Counted from the stretch's first letter, positions 22,901-35,900 are shown. The stretch is 64,000 nucleotides of DNA from Costus lasius (GCA_027563935.2 CM050449.1:42692507-42756506), one strand, 5' to 3'. A program made the numbers and translations. The notes: generated from the sequence alone by a model not told the origin.

Positions 22901-23878
22901 GATGATATCTTAATCATTGGAAACGATATTCCTGAACTACATGCGGTTAAAGCATGGTTAAGAAAATGTTTCCAGATGAAAGATTTAGGAGAAGCAGCCT
23001 ATGTATTAGGTGTGAAGATCTACAGAGATAGATCTAAGAGGCTTCTCGGGCTGTGCCAGAGTACTTACATCGATAAAGTCCTGGAGAGATTCCATTTAGA
23101 AAATTCTAAAAGAGGATATCTTCCAGTCAGACATGGTCTGAATCTTTCAAAGAGTCAGTGTCCACAAACACAGACTGAGAAAGATGAAATGGACAATACG
23201 CCTAATGCTTCGGCTATTGGGTCCATTATGTATGCGATGTTGTGTACTCGCCCAGACGTTGCTTAAGGGTTAAGCGTGACCAGTCGATTCCAAAGTAATC
23301 CAGGGCAGGCACACTGGATTGCGGTCAAGAACATTTTGAAATATCTCCGGAGGACCAAAGATATGTTCTTGATATATGGAGGTCAGGAAGAACTCAGTAT
23401 TGAAGGATATACTGACGCTTCGTTCCAATCTGACCAAGATGATTTCCGATCGCAATCAGGCTATGTTTTTAGCTTGAATGGAGGTGCAGTGGTGTGGAAA
23501 AGTTTCAAACAGTCAATTGTTGCTGATTCCACAACAGAAGCCGAGTATGTTGCAGCCTCAGAAGCATCCAAGGAGGTAGTGTGGATTCGTAAGTTCGTTC
23601 AGGAACTTGGTGTTGTTCCTTCGAGTGCAGATCCTTTGGTTATCTTCTGTGATAACACTGGAGCAATAGCACAAGCAAAGGAACCACGGTCGCACCAGAA
23701 GTCCAAGCACATACAGAGAAGGTTTCATTTGATCCGGGAGATCATTGATTGTGGCGAGATCAAAGTCTGCAAGGTTCATACAGATGACAATCTAGCTGAC
23801 CCGCTTACAAAGCCTCTGGCGCAGCAGAAGCATGAGAAGCACTGTAATAATATGGGTTTGAGATTTCTCAACCATTAG
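19965..23878 (+). pseudogene. Copia A2 gag-pol polyprotein, three lesions
   Basis: A frame of about 1300 codons encodes gag, CCHC knuckle (20712; about residue 250), protease (DTACG, about residue 298), integrase (HHCC near 21255, then TDDFSRYG, RSDRGGEY and SERRN), RT (YVDD near 22897) and RNase H (YTDASF, CDNTGAIAQ). Lesions: TAG at 20235-20237 (CAG in A1 and A3), a one-base deletion near 21409 at the start of the integrase core, and TAA at 23264-23266 between RT and RNase H (TAC in A3). The gag start lacks an ATG; GTG at 19998 is the first plausible codon. It ends with LNH and TAG, directly before the polypurine tract. Confidence 0.93.
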
Positions 23879-23883
23879 ATTAA

Positions 23884-23898
23884 GTGAAAGTGGGAGAT
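23884..23898 (+). other. Copia A2 polypurine tract
   Basis: GTGAAAGTGGGAGAT abuts the 3' LTR start at 23899. Confidence 0.85.
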
Positions 23899-25570
23899 TG
23901 TTGGGGTATGCCCTGAAGGCTAATGTTTGAGGCCTTGGGATTATATCAGTATCATGTATAAACTCTAAGTTTATAAAGGCAATGGTTGTTATTCAGGTTG
24001 TTACATCATCTGCTGCAATATGTATACTTCTGAATAATGTCTCAATGCTGTTCAGCTTGGCTGACATGCAGTATTGTCCTTAGTCGAGATATCTTGGTGA
24101 ACATGAGACAGCCTTGATATGATTGAGACTAATATGTGTTCTAATCTTATAGGATGCTTCGAGCATGGAATAAGATGTAGACTCATGGGTACATTGGATG
24201 TACTGGACAGACCCTACTTAGGATATTCAATTGCTTGTCACAATGTGAATAATCCTTGTATGCAAACAAGTGGCATATTTCCTCTGACTTGAGATCACTT
24301 GTGTTTCTAAATGATGATTGGCATTGTTTTGAGGTAGTTCAATATCATTTGAAACATAATGGTTGTAGACTATCTTGGATAATGAACATGAGTCATGTTA
24401 GGGCACTAGTAATAGATATAGGATTGCCGTCTCCTTGTTTGGAGTGTGATGTTCTAAAGGGGCCCCCTGGATGAGATGATTGAGAAAGTGTATGGCCATA
24501 CCCAGATGACTATGTTTCATCTGATCTAATCATTCTCATCATATTGGAATTACAGGCTTGACACGCTTGTCCAATAAGAACATCCAGTGGCAAAGGAAAC
24601 ACATATGTCAAGTGACTTGGGTTCACACTTGTGCTGTGGTTTGGGTGTAGTCTTGGAAGACTCTTTCCTTTATATCGGGAGACAGTGATGTGTTGCTAGA
24701 TACCCCTCACTGATCGTGATAACGTGAGTTATCGTTACCGACATTTAAAGGAAACCCTTAGGGTCGCACAATTTGATGATATAGCTTACTTAAGTCAGAT
24801 CATGTGGACTGAATTGTTTTGGTTCAGTTTAATGGGATTTAAACTCTGATTGTAAGTGAGATCTGGTCTGATCATGTTTGATTGATTAGGGCTTGAGATC
24901 GGTAAGCTTCGATCGAGAGAATTGATGCTAGATCGGAGAGATCAAGAGCATCAAGAGATGAATGGTCAGATCTTGAGCCTTTTGGTTTAATGTGATCTGG
25001 ATCAAGGCTTGGCTTAATTTGGTCCTTGAACTAAATGAAATGAACCGGCTCATTAAGTGAGCGCATGGTTCAAGGGGAGAGGAAATTGCGATCGTTCACT
25101 TGGTGTGAACACATGATCGCATGTGGTGGCTTGCTATTTTTAGAAGCCATGATCTCAAAATGAGACCACGCCTCACGTTCGAAGAGGTCTCTCTATTCTC
25201 GCCCCCTTGCTCACGATGACTCTCTCTCGTGTGTGAGTGTTGACGACAAGAGAAGGATTCGACCAAGCAAGAAAGATCATCTCTTCTCCCTTCACGCGAT
25301 CAGGAGACCTTGGAGCCTTGCTAGCACGAGGATCGACAAGGAGTAGGCGATCACCCATCTTGTGTGCGCCACCTTTGGAGGAGAGCCACATCGCCCTCTT
25401 CTTCCAAGACGCCATCCAAGAAATGGCACTGGTATGTTCTCTCTGTTGATCTATACAAACTCTTAAGTTGATCATATGACATGCATGCGATCCTAGGAAA
25501 CCCTAGATTCCGCCCATGCAAAATTTTATATGCGCATGCTTTAGGGTTTCGCCCCTTTAGGGAACTTTCA
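23899..25570 (+). repeat. Copia A2 3' LTR
   Basis: An uninterrupted 1672-bp copy of the LTR, followed by TSD ccatt (25571-25575). It shows what the 5' LTR looked like before A1 landed at its AAATTGCG site (near 25087). Confidence 0.95.
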
Positions 25571-27685
25571 CCATTCTCATAAGCTATCCCCAGACGAGGT
25601 ACCATAGCAGATATGGGACAGCTTTGGTACATGTGAGATTGGTGTATGGGCTGGTTAGGTGCGGGGCATAGTAACGCAGACATACATGTGCATTGGATGC
25701 ACTAGAGTGATCCACCGTGAGGATTTACTTGTCTAGTCAACAAGTCAATCTCACATGCAAGAGGTTTGCATTGATCCTTAGACTTGAGGTATTTATGTCT
25801 AGATTTGATGATGGATATGCTTTGATGCAGTCTTACGTCTCTCCGTAATTGGGGGACCAAAACGACTGTCATTGGGCATGTCATAAGTCATGTAGAGACA
25901 TGGATGACCAATAGTAGGATTTGCCCCTTCCTTATTGGAAGCATGATATCCACTCGGGGGCGCCCCACCTTATTGGTGCATGACAGCAATGTGTGGCCAC
26001 ACTAGTTGAGTCATGACCATTGCATTGGATTGATAAACTTGAGACTAATCCAATGGCAGGATATCAGTTTAGGCAAAGGGATCTATAATGCATGGGAATC
26101 CTCGTTGCTTGTTAGGGAGTTGTTGCAATAATGACTTAAGTCCTATGACATAGGTAGTAGTGATGTGTTGCTAGATACCCCTCACTACTTATGATGTTTA
26201 CATCGTTGCCATCGTCATTAGGATCCTACGGGGTCACACGCAATAGACTCTTGACGTTGTTTTAATCATAAGCCTTAGGATCCAGTTATTGGATAACTTG
26301 GATCCATTTGGAAGATTTCAACAGCGCCAATGGGCCTGATGAGTTGGAAGAAAGTTATTGGAGCCAAACTTCATTTTTGGCTGGTTGACCCGAAATTGAC
26401 CTTAATTGGTCACATTTGGATTAGGGTTGCATTGGATTGGATCCAATGACTTAATCAACCCATGCCATGAAGTTTGGGCTAGCTCATTATCCAATGAGGC
26501 CCAATAATAAGTTGTCATGAAGAGGGAATTGGCTTAAAAGTGTATAATGGGGAGAAACCCAACCCCATTGGCGCCTAGGGGCATAATGGGGTGTGGGTGG
26601 CATAAATTGCTTCCTTTGGAAGGAAGTGGCACCTCCCCCTTCATCCTTTGATGGTATCTTGCCTCTATGGTAAGTGTTGGGGCTGATATGGCTTGAGGAC
26701 TCTTTTGGAAAGAGCTTGGGCGCATATGAGAAGTAGGGAGAGGTTTATGGTAAAGTCTTGGAGACTTTCTTTATCTCATAAACCCTACATGCACCCAAAC
26801 CCTTACCCTAGCCGAATACCTCTTGCATGTTGCGCCTAGCCCTTCTTCCTTGGATGGAATGCATGCCTCTAAGGCATGTCATGGGCTGATATATTGCTTG
26901 GAGGGCAAGACAAGGTCTTGGCGCATAAGGAAGGGTTGAATGGGTTTAAGGAAATGTCTTGGAGACTTTCCTTGTCACAAACCTTTTCATCCTAGCCATA
27001 CACTTGGCATGATCCTAGCCCTTGCCCTAGCCGCCTCTAGTCCTATTTATAGGACCCCTTACCGCCCCTTCTTATGTTCGACTCCTTGGAGGTGTGAGGA
27101 TACATAGAGAGGCGTGAGCAAGGGCAAAGGGCGACAACAAAGGCTTGGCGCAACAAAGGGTGACAACAAGGGCAAAGGGCGACAACAAAGACATCCTCTT
27201 CTTCTTCTCCTCTTCTTGGCGCAAAGAGAAATTGGGCTTGGTGGCTTCTCCTTCTATTGCCACAAGCTCTCTCCCTCTCATTGCCATTGGCGCACCTTGC
27301 TTGAAGGTGGTGCAAGCAAAGAAGAAGAAGGAAGTATTTGGCACATCTTCTTCCTCCTCATCTCTTCTTGGTGCTTCTACCTTGGAGGTGGCGCAAGATC
27401 TGAAGAGAGTGACAAAGGCTTGATTCTCTTCCCGAGGCTAGCACCGAGCATGGAAGAGAGCAACATTGAGACGGTCGACGCATGGATACTTGTAGAGGGC
27501 CAACACTTGGGCGCCTTCAACATGGCTTCGGCAACTAGACAAGCAAAAGAGGTACATCTCTAACACATCCTTGTGTCTTCTCTCTCGCATGGATCCTTGG
27601 GACCGGAATATGTTTCGGGTGTAATGATTCTTCCGCTGCGTCCTGGGACTACAAAATTTTAAATTACACCTGGCATTCCCTAAGA
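25571..27685 (+). repeat. Copia B2 5' LTR, right piece
   Basis: It begins with the second ccatt and continues the LTR from 7394. It matches in reverse the two B1 LTRs. It ends ...TTCCCTAAGA where B1 has TTCCCTAACA. A symmetrical AT core (CTATTTATAG, 27043-27052) may act as TATA box. The overlapping frames at 27114-27563 are within the LTR and are not called genes. Confidence 0.88.
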
Positions 27686-29190
27686 GTGGTATCAGGGGTA
27701 CTTGCGAGAAACACAAGGTGAACGTTTGCTTGTGTGAAAAATTTTTGGAAAATTTTTCTTCTATCCATGCGCGTTTCACTTAGAAAGTGTTTTTCATCCA
27801 ATCTTCTCTTCTCAATTTTATGGCCGAATTCATTGTGTTCATGATTGATTTAAGACCAAAGGCGCACGTAGGTTTTGTCAAGTAGGACGGCCATTGTGTC
27901 TTCGGACTGGCCGGGTCTCTTGATCTGACAAAACTGCAAGCCGATAGGGTCTATGAAATCATCATGGAACTTGATCTAAATTTAAGCATAAATTTGGTTA
28001 AGAGAGTGCTTTGGATGATGTTGGCTCATAAGGTGCTAAAATTTGGTTTTTCTGGATTTTCAAATTTTATATGCGCCTCTTGCCTCTTGATAGGGTTGAT
28101 ATGGTCATAGCGAGTGCCCTCCTGTGTTGTGATGTGGAAGCATGTTTCCACTTGTGATGAATGCTTGTAAAATCTCTTTCCACCTGCATGTGGTTCTCTC
28201 CCTATCTTGATGTAAAGATTTTTCATCTTGTTTTAGAATAGATGTAGAATTAGAAGATAGGTTAAGGCGTCATCTTAACAACAAGGAGTCTTCTTCAACT
28301 GAAGTTAGTAGTGGCGCCAGCTTTGGAAGCGTGGTGATGGACTTGCGGCTGAAGGAAGGACACTTGCTTTCAGCTTCTAGCATGGGCTGATTTGCTTCAG
28401 GGACTCGCAACCCTTGGATGCACAATAACATGTCACATGGCTTGTGACAAGTTATGTGTATGAAAAGGGCTATGACCATATAAACCAAACTAGTATGCCT
28501 GTGATGGTTTATTATTATGTCCATAGCATGCCTGTGATGTTTTTCCTTTTACTGCCATAACTAAAGGAAAACTGCATACTAGAAAAGAATAAAAACAAAC
28601 ATGCAAAACTCTCAATACAATATCAAGTCGATAGCCTTCTAACGCGTAGCCCTCATCAAACTATCGATCGGTGGTGTTGTGAACTGTTTTCCACCCTCGT
28701 GGGACACACCCACTTATCTTTAGGAGGTGTGTGGTGACAATGATTTCCCCAGTCCAGTTTTAACCTGGGCATGCCTTCGCAAGGAAATTTGTTGGCCCTG
28801 GGCATAACGGTTAGGACCAGACTTTACTAGTTTTTCATATGTCACTGACATGATGAATTACTAGAGGCAGCTGTTGAGAGGATAGGGATCTGTGTTGTAT
28901 CCAACCCTCACTGGGCACAGGGCGCCTAGTCTCTCTTAACTAAGAGGAGTTGTGCATGGCACAATTGGCTGGCATGCCTACCTAAGGAAGCATGAGACTC
29001 TCTGTGCATCCCAACTCACCCTCGTGAGTCGCGGAGACCTCATGTGAAATTAAGATCCTACTCACTTATTTCCATGTTGAGTTTGAGAGTTCTCAACTTG
29101 TTTAGGAAGTAGTGGGAGCAAAGCATTTAATTTAAAGTCCTTGTTAAATGCTTTATCATTGTACTTATTTTACTTATTTGCTTATTGTAG
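27552..29190 (+). other. Copia B2 leader: putative intron from LTR to gag
   Basis: An ATG at 27522 opens ten codons in the LTR, ending GAG at 27551, followed by GTACAT (donor GT at 27552-27553). The leader ends CTTATTGTAG (AG at 29189-29190), directly followed by ATG-ATG-GCA of gag; the join would be phase 0. The segment of 1639 bp contains the primer site (TGGTATCAGGGG, 27687-27698), repeated GCATGCCTGTGATG words (near 28494 and 28527) and three hairpins. No gene is seen. Confidence 0.45.
28691..29028 (+). other. Three leader hairpins of copia B2
   Basis: CCAC-CCTC-GTGG (28691-28702), a weaker one at CCAACCCTCACTGG (28901-28914) and CTCAC-CCTC-GTGAG (29015-29028). Spacings are 210 and 114 bp. 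Confidence 0.55.
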
Positions 29191-30014
29191 ATGATGGCAT
29201 CTCCTAATCTAAGATTGAAACTCTATAAAACCAAATTGGATGGGACAAATTGGACAAAGTGGTTCAAGATTTTGTCCAAGATACTCGAACAAGAAAATAA
29301 GGTGCATCTTCTTGAAAGACCTCCATCCCAGCCCAATATGTATTTCACTACTGAGTAGGAGTGGAATGTCTATCTTGAACATTGTGAAGATAATGAACCC
29401 AGAGGTCAAAGTTGAGTGTGATGAGATGGGGATTTATGATCTTATCATACATCTCAAAGGTCTCTTCACACCATGCTCTATAGACAATGATTAGGAGAGT
29501 TCTGTTGGATCTTCAGAGTGTATGCCTAAATCTGAGAATGACCATGGTTCTATATCTTCGAAGCTAATACTTCGGAAGACTGGGAATGCATAGGTATTTC
29601 GAAGAGGATTAATGGTCAAGAAGAGCATGACAAAGAAGAAGGGATGTAATCCATCCGCTTCAGGTATTGTGTTACCGAGGTCTTTATGTCTACTTCCTAT
29701 TCATGGGTACTAGGTACTGCATGTGAGGCTCACATATGTTTTACATGTGTAGGAGCTCAGAAGAAGTAGGACGATGAGGCTTGATGAAATCGACTCTCGG
29801 GTCAGGGACAGAGCATTGGATGCTGCTATTGATATCATCTCAATGCCTCGAAGACTTTATCTAGAACTTTGCTATTACGTATCAGCTTATGTACCCAATT
29901 ACTTTTCTATGATAGAGGCATACTTTGATACAAAAAGAATGGTGTATACAAAAAGAATGATTAATTCCTTTCAAGTCATCAATGGTGTACCCAATTACCT
30001 TTCTATGATCTCTC
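29191..30014 (+). pseudogene. Copia B2 gag/protease relic, truncated by element C
   Basis: After ATG the frame encodes a gag N-terminus (MDGTNWTKWFKIL-like region, near 29235) related to that of A and C (NFSDWYGHLK). A TAG lies at 29356-29358, which B1 lacks, and a short deletion follows near 29395. A TAG at 29492-29494 is shared with B1. Then comes a degenerate protease region (SYSWVLGTACEAHIC near 29700; DTACG in A) and its continuation to about 29900. No CCHC knuckle is present. A word of about 24 bases (gtacccaattac onwards) occurs twice, about 100 bp apart (29889 and 29988). The relic ends where LTR-C starts. Confidence 0.75.
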
Positions 30015-30731
30015 TGTTGGTGTATATGCCCTTGGCCCCATTGTTGGTCCATCTTGTACTACTTGACATTGATATTTAATATATCATTCTGGCATTGTCG
30101 TTATTATGCTATGTTTACATCTGTGATTATGTACATGGATAATAATGTCCCTGAAGACAGATTGTATCTGTGCTCAAACGGTGTGTCCCCAGTCGAGTAC
30201 CTGAGTGGATAAGGGACAGCTCTGGTACATGTGAGACTGGTATATGGGCTGGTTACGCACGGGGTGCTAACGCAGCCATATGGGTATATCAGTGGTGGAT
30301 ATACTGGACTGACCTGCTATGAGGCTTTAACTTGGTGTCATGAGTTAAGCTCACATGTGACAGGAGATGCATTGATCCCTTGACTTGAGGTCATTGACTC
30401 TTCTATATGGTTAGGAGCATACTTAGATACAACCTAATGCCTCGTCGTAGTAGGGAGGTCATAACGGTTGTCATTGGGTAAGTCACGACCCATATGAGAA
30501 GATCAATGGACAGACATAGGATTTGTCCCTTCCTACGGGAAGCTTGATATCCACGGGGCCCCCCTATGGTTGCATGACTGAAAGTGTATGGCCATACCCA
30601 GGTGAAAGCCTGATTTAGTCATGATCATGAGATTGGGTGAAAATAAAGTGGTGACACACTTTGTCCAATCGGATATCAGTTCGGCAAAGAGACTGTAATG
30701 CATCAGTATCTTGTTACGATGATGGGGATGT
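30015..30731 (+). repeat. Copia C 5' LTR, left piece
   Basis: Starts TGTTGGTGTATATGCCC and matches 47826-48544. It ends at TSD gatgt (30727-30731) of B1; the LTR continues at 41697. Confidence 0.92.
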
Positions 30732-32975
30732 TGTTAGGGAATACCGGGTGTAATTTTAAAAATTTTGTAGTCCCAGGACGCAGCGGAAGCATTACACCCG
30801 AAACATATTCCGGTCCCAAGGATCCATGCGAGAGAGAAGACACAAGGATGTGTTAGAGATGTACCTCTTTTGCTTGTCTAGTTGCCGAAGCCATGTTGAA
30901 GACGATCAAGTGCTCGCCCTCTACAAGTATCCATGCGTCGACTCCTTCATCGTTGCTCCCTTCCACACTTGGTGCTAGCCTCGGGAAGAGAATCAAGCCT
31001 TCACCTCACTTGCGCCACCTTCAAGAGAACTTGCGCCAAGGAGGGGATAGGGAAGATGCCGCCAAGAACTTCCCTCTTCTTCTTTGCTTGCGCCACCTCC
31101 AAGGTGCTCCTATGGCCAAGGAACGATGAGAGCTTGTGGCAAGAAGACGCCACCAATCACAAAGAATCCTTGCACCAAAGAAGAAAGGAAGAGGAAGAAC
31201 TTGCGGCTATGGAAGAAGATTGCGCTCCTTGATGAAGAACGAGAGCTCCAAGCTCTCAAGTTGTCGCCACCTTAAGCCTCCACGCCTCCTTGTGTATGAG
31301 ACCTTACGTCTTCAAGAAGGGAAACCCAAGAGGGGGCGACAAGGGGTCCTATAAATAGGACTAGAGGCGGTTTGGGCAAGGGCTAGGATCATGCCAAGTG
31401 TATGGCTAGGATGAGGTGTCTTGAGGCAAGGAAAGTCTCCAAGACTTTACCATAAACCTCATTCAACCTATCCATAAATGTCCAAGCACTATATCAGCCC
31501 AAGACATGCCTCAAATGCATTCTTACCATCAAAGGAGAAGTGGCTAGGCGCAACATGCAAGAGGAATTCGGCTAGGGTGGTGTCTTGGGAGAAACGAGGG
31601 TTTGAGGTAAGGTAAGTCTCCAAGACATTACCATATACCTCTTCCCTATATCCATATGAGCCTAGGAACTTCCCATAAAAGTTCTCAAGCCATATCAGCC
31701 CCAAGACTTGCCTTAGAGGCAAGTATTCCATCCAAGGAAGAGGGGCTAGGCGCCCTTTACTTCCATAATGAAGCAAAGGCGCCTCCCTCACCCCATTATG
31801 CCCCTAGGCGCCAATGGGATGAGATTTCTCCCCATTATACCCTTTTAAGCCAATTCCCTCTTCATGACAACTAATTATTGGGCCTCATTGGATAATGAGC
31901 TAGCCCAAACTTCATGGCATGGGTTGATTAAGCCATTGGATCTAATCCAATGCAACTCTATTCCAAATGTGACCAATTAAGGTCAATTTCGGGTCAACCT
32001 GCCAAAAATGAAGTTTGGCTCCAATAACTTTCTTCCAACTCATCAGGCCCATTGGCGCTGATGAAATCTTCCAAATTGATCCAAGTTATCCAATAACTTG
32101 ATCATAAGGCTTTTGATTAAAGCAACGTCAAGAGTCTATTGCGTGTGACCCCGTAGGATCCATATGACGATGGCAATGATGTAAACATCATAAGTAGTGA
32201 GGGGTATCTAGCAACACATCACTACTACCCATGTCATAGGACTTAAGTCATTATGGCAACAACTCCTAACAAGCAACGAGGATTCCCATTGCATTATAGA
32301 TCCCTTTGCCTAAACTGATATCCTGCCATTGGATTAGTCTCAAGTTTATCAATCCAATGCATTGGTCATGACTCAACAAGTGTGGCCACACATTCCTGTC
32401 ATGCACCAATAAGGTGGGGCATCCCCCGAGGGGATATCATGCTTCCAATAAAGAAGGGGCAAATCCTACTGTTGGTCATCCATGTCTCTACGTGACTTAT
32501 GACATGCCCAATGACAGTCGTTTTGGTCTCCCAATTACGGAGAGATGTAAGACTGTATCAAAGCATATCCATCATCAAATCTAGACATGAATACCTCAAG
32601 TCTAAGGATCAATGCAAACCTCTTGCATGTGAGATTGACTTGTTGACTACATAAGTCAATCCTCACGGTGGATCACTCCAGTGCATCCAATGCACCTGTA
32701 TGTCTGCGTTACTGTGGCTCGTACCTAACCAGCCCATAAACCAGTCTCACATGTACCAAAGCTGTCCCATCTCTGCTATGGTACCTTGTCTGGGGATAGC
32801 TTATGAGAATGGATCCAATCCAAACTCCTGGGACATTATATATGCAACTCAATACATCAACACAGGCAGAGAAGTCTGCATAATAATGACCTTGCCTCTA
32901 ATAATTCTATCAAAGTACATTCAAACAATGCCCGACCATGTCCATACATTAGTCTGCAGGGCATATACACCAACA
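30732..32975 (-). repeat. Copia B1 3' LTR
   Basis: On the plus strand it runs from TGTTAGGGAATACC to ATACACCAACA, next to the polypurine tract complement ATCTCCCACTTGCAC (32976-32990). It includes CTATAAATAGG (near 31350). Confidence 0.92.
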
Positions 32976-35900
32976 ATCTCCCACTTGCACTAAGACCAAG
33001 GGCAACTGATGTTTAGTCAGTTCCAATGTCTCTAGTATGACCCATTTAGCTTCCGCTACGCTAGAGGCTATGTTAGTGGGTTTTTCCAGATTGCTATCTG
33101 TGTTTATTTTAACAAATTTGATCATCATCCTCATCCATGATCTCTAAGATCAAATAATATGCTGCAGTACATACTTGAGCACTAAGTTCCTTCACTTATG
33201 CTATGGCCCCAGTAAGAACTATACTGGACCATCAAGCCCCAGAAATTAAATCAAGTTCAAATGAATGAAGCTGCTTCCTTGGCTGCCACAAGAAGCTGCA
33301 ATGTACTTAGCCTTATTTGTAGAATTTTGCCACCATGGTTTGCATAATGCTCTTTCAGCACACAACACCACAACAAGGCAAAGCGCAAATCCTGGCTGTG
33401 GTCATAAGACTGGAACGAAGTATCAGTGTATCCTTGTATACAAAATTCTTCCTGTCTATCATAGACTAGACTTCAATCCTTTATACTTCCCAAGTATATA
33501 TAAGGATTTCTTTCACAGCTATCAAGTGTCAAACACTAGGATCTGATTGAAACTTACTGGCTATGCTCCAAGCATTTGCCACAAATGGTCTTGTGTATAT
33601 TAGTCAAAACATGATCCATCCTATACACCATGTATAAGGATTTTAGACCCATGTTATTACTCTCCAACTGTGTCATAGGATACAACATCCTCATGAGAGT
33701 CAGACCATATCTCTCTAGAAGGTATAAATATTTGGAATCATCCAATATAAACCTCTCCAGAAACTCTTTGATGAACATAGATTGACTAAAGGGCAATGAC
33801 TTTCTTGGATCTCTATCTATAGATCCTCATGCCTAGGATGTAGGCATCATTCCCTAGATCATTCTTCTCGAAATACATCTCAAGCCTTTTCTTCACCATG
33901 TGAGGAGCTGAGATGTCATTCCATGTGAGGAGAATATCATCAATCTTCTAGAACAAGAAATACTATTAAGGTGCTCCCACTGATCTTCTTGTAAACACAG
34001 GCTCTTTTAAACATGCTTGCAAAACATCATGCATATCTTTATGGCCTTGATATGAAAACCTTCTGGCTATTTCCTTATAGATATCTTTTCAGACGTCCAT
34101 GCAAGAAAAACAGTTTTCATAACAACACGCCATAACTGATCATGCAATTATAACATGCAGATTCCTAATGGACTTAAAACTCAGCTATTGGTGAAAAATT
34201 TCATCATTATCCACCCAGTGGATTTGCTTGAAATTTCTATTCGCTAGCTTGCCTTTCAAGGTAACAATGTTACCTTCCATGTCTATCTTCCTAGAGGATT
34301 TATTTACAGCCTGTGGGAATTACCCCTTTGGCAGCTCATCCAAGTCTCAGACTTGATTAGCAGACATGGAGTCTATTATGGTTCTCATGGCCCTTAGCTA
34401 TTTCTTGGAATCTGGTCCACCGACCGCTTCCATTTCCTCATAAGTCTTAGGTTCATCCTTGATGAAAAATTCGTCATGCCCAGCATATCGAATCGATCCA
34501 GACTTATGTGGTTCCTGTGTTACTTGAACCTCAGGTTGACTTTCAACCTGTATGTGAGATTTTGCTCTCCATCTGTGTCTAATTATATTGTGGTTGATTC
34601 TAGACCTTGTCCCAATCAAATCTACTCCCACTAGCTTCTTTTAAAAGAAATACTTTCTCAAGAGAGACAGCAGTTTGAGAAACAAATATTTTGTTCTCTT
34701 TGGGATAGAATTAGCACTCTACAGTGCACCACAAACACATACTTTTGAATCACTGCACATTACATTCCCAATTCCATTGAAGAAATGGGATATTTGCAGT
34801 TCGCAACTCAAAAGCTATCTTAGACACTTTCTTATGGAGTGGCAGTACATCTGTTTGCATGGCATCATAGTAGTATATTTTCATGACTATTCAAAGATGG
34901 AACCACATCCAATGTGTTCCTTTTTTCTTTCTTTGAAATTCACCACACAGTGGTGTACTAAGTAAGCTGTGAGATAACTCCACACTTCTTAGGACAGTCA
35001 TCAAATTCTCCACTAATCACCTTGATCCAATCAAAGTGCTTTAATAGATCCTCTAATTTGACTCAATACTTCATTTGTGAACTTCTTGGATTTCTCCAAA
35101 GTTCTTAGGTTGGATAAGGCATACCCACACCTGATGAAGCATATAACACCTCTCCGTGCTTGTTTATATGGGTTCACACACATTGCTGTGTAATAGATCC
35201 AATAAGCTACTTACCCTTCCACCCTTTATGGTGAAGGCAGCATCTGTAATTTTGCTCCTTTGAAGAAAGCTCACATATATCATAATCCTGAAAGGATAAT
35301 GATCCCAACAGTCCATGGACCTTTGGATGTGACCATTGTTCTATGGTTCAAGAGGCAATGCTATAAGACGGTGTTTATTGAATCATTGGATCTGATCTTG
35401 TGTCACATATAGAACCACAAACTATTATCAACTGTATTACTTCAATAGAACATCTCAGATTTAAAGAAAAATATCATTTATTATTTCAAACTGAAATCCT
35501 TTCCAAAAGGAATGATGTTCTAATACATAAGCTGATACATAATAGCAAAGTTCTAGATAAAGTCTTCAAGGCAGTGAGATGATATCAATAGCAGCATCCA
35601 ATGCTCCGTCCCTGACCCGAGAGTTGATCCCATCAAGCCTAATCGTCCTACTTCTTTTGAGCTCCTGCACATGTAAAACATATGTGAGCCTCACATGCGG
35701 TACCTAGTACCCATGAATAAGAAGTAGACATAAAGACCTTGGTAACACAATACCTGAAGCGGATGGATTACATCCCTTCTTCTTTGTCATGCTCTTCTTG
35801 ACCATTAATCCTCTTCGAAATACCTATGCATTCCCAGTCTTCCGAAGTATTAGCTTCGAAGATATAGAACCATGGTCATTCTCAGATTTAGGCATACACT

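Larger units (their letters stand above)
7400..25570 (+). mobile_element. Copia A2, complete, 5' LTR split by A1
   Basis: The TSD ccatt is seen at 7395-7399 and 25571-25575. The 5' LTR is 7400-8591 plus 17725-18204 (1672 bp), and the 3' LTR is 23899-25570 (also 1672 bp). Without A1 the element is about 9.0 kb. The interior has a Met-tRNA primer site, a 1.8-kb leader, one gag-pol frame and a polypurine tract. Domain order gag-PR-INT-RT-RH places it in Ty1/copia; sequence flavour suggests the Tork/Angela side, which I cannot settle by eye. A1 inserted in the opposite orientation. Confidence 0.95.
7223..30014 (+). mobile_element. Copia B2: 5' LTR and truncated interior (holds A2 and A1)
   Basis: The LTR starts TGTTGGTGTATATGCC at 7223 and is interrupted at 7399 by A2; it resumes at 25576 and ends at 27685. 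A Met-tRNA primer site, a leader, and a gag/protease relic follow until LTR-C begins at 30015. The 3' half and 3' LTR are missing; they were probably lost in the deletion that also took the middle of Athila. The 5 bp before the LTR are cataa (7218-7222), with no partner visible. B1 (30732-41691) is a second member of the family. Confidence 0.85.

Noticed and set aside
27114..27563. 149-codon open frame on the plus strand
   Set aside because: It lies wholly within the LTR of copia B2 and overlaps another frame. Its composition is low in complexity, and only its last ten codons are considered, as part of the splicing idea.
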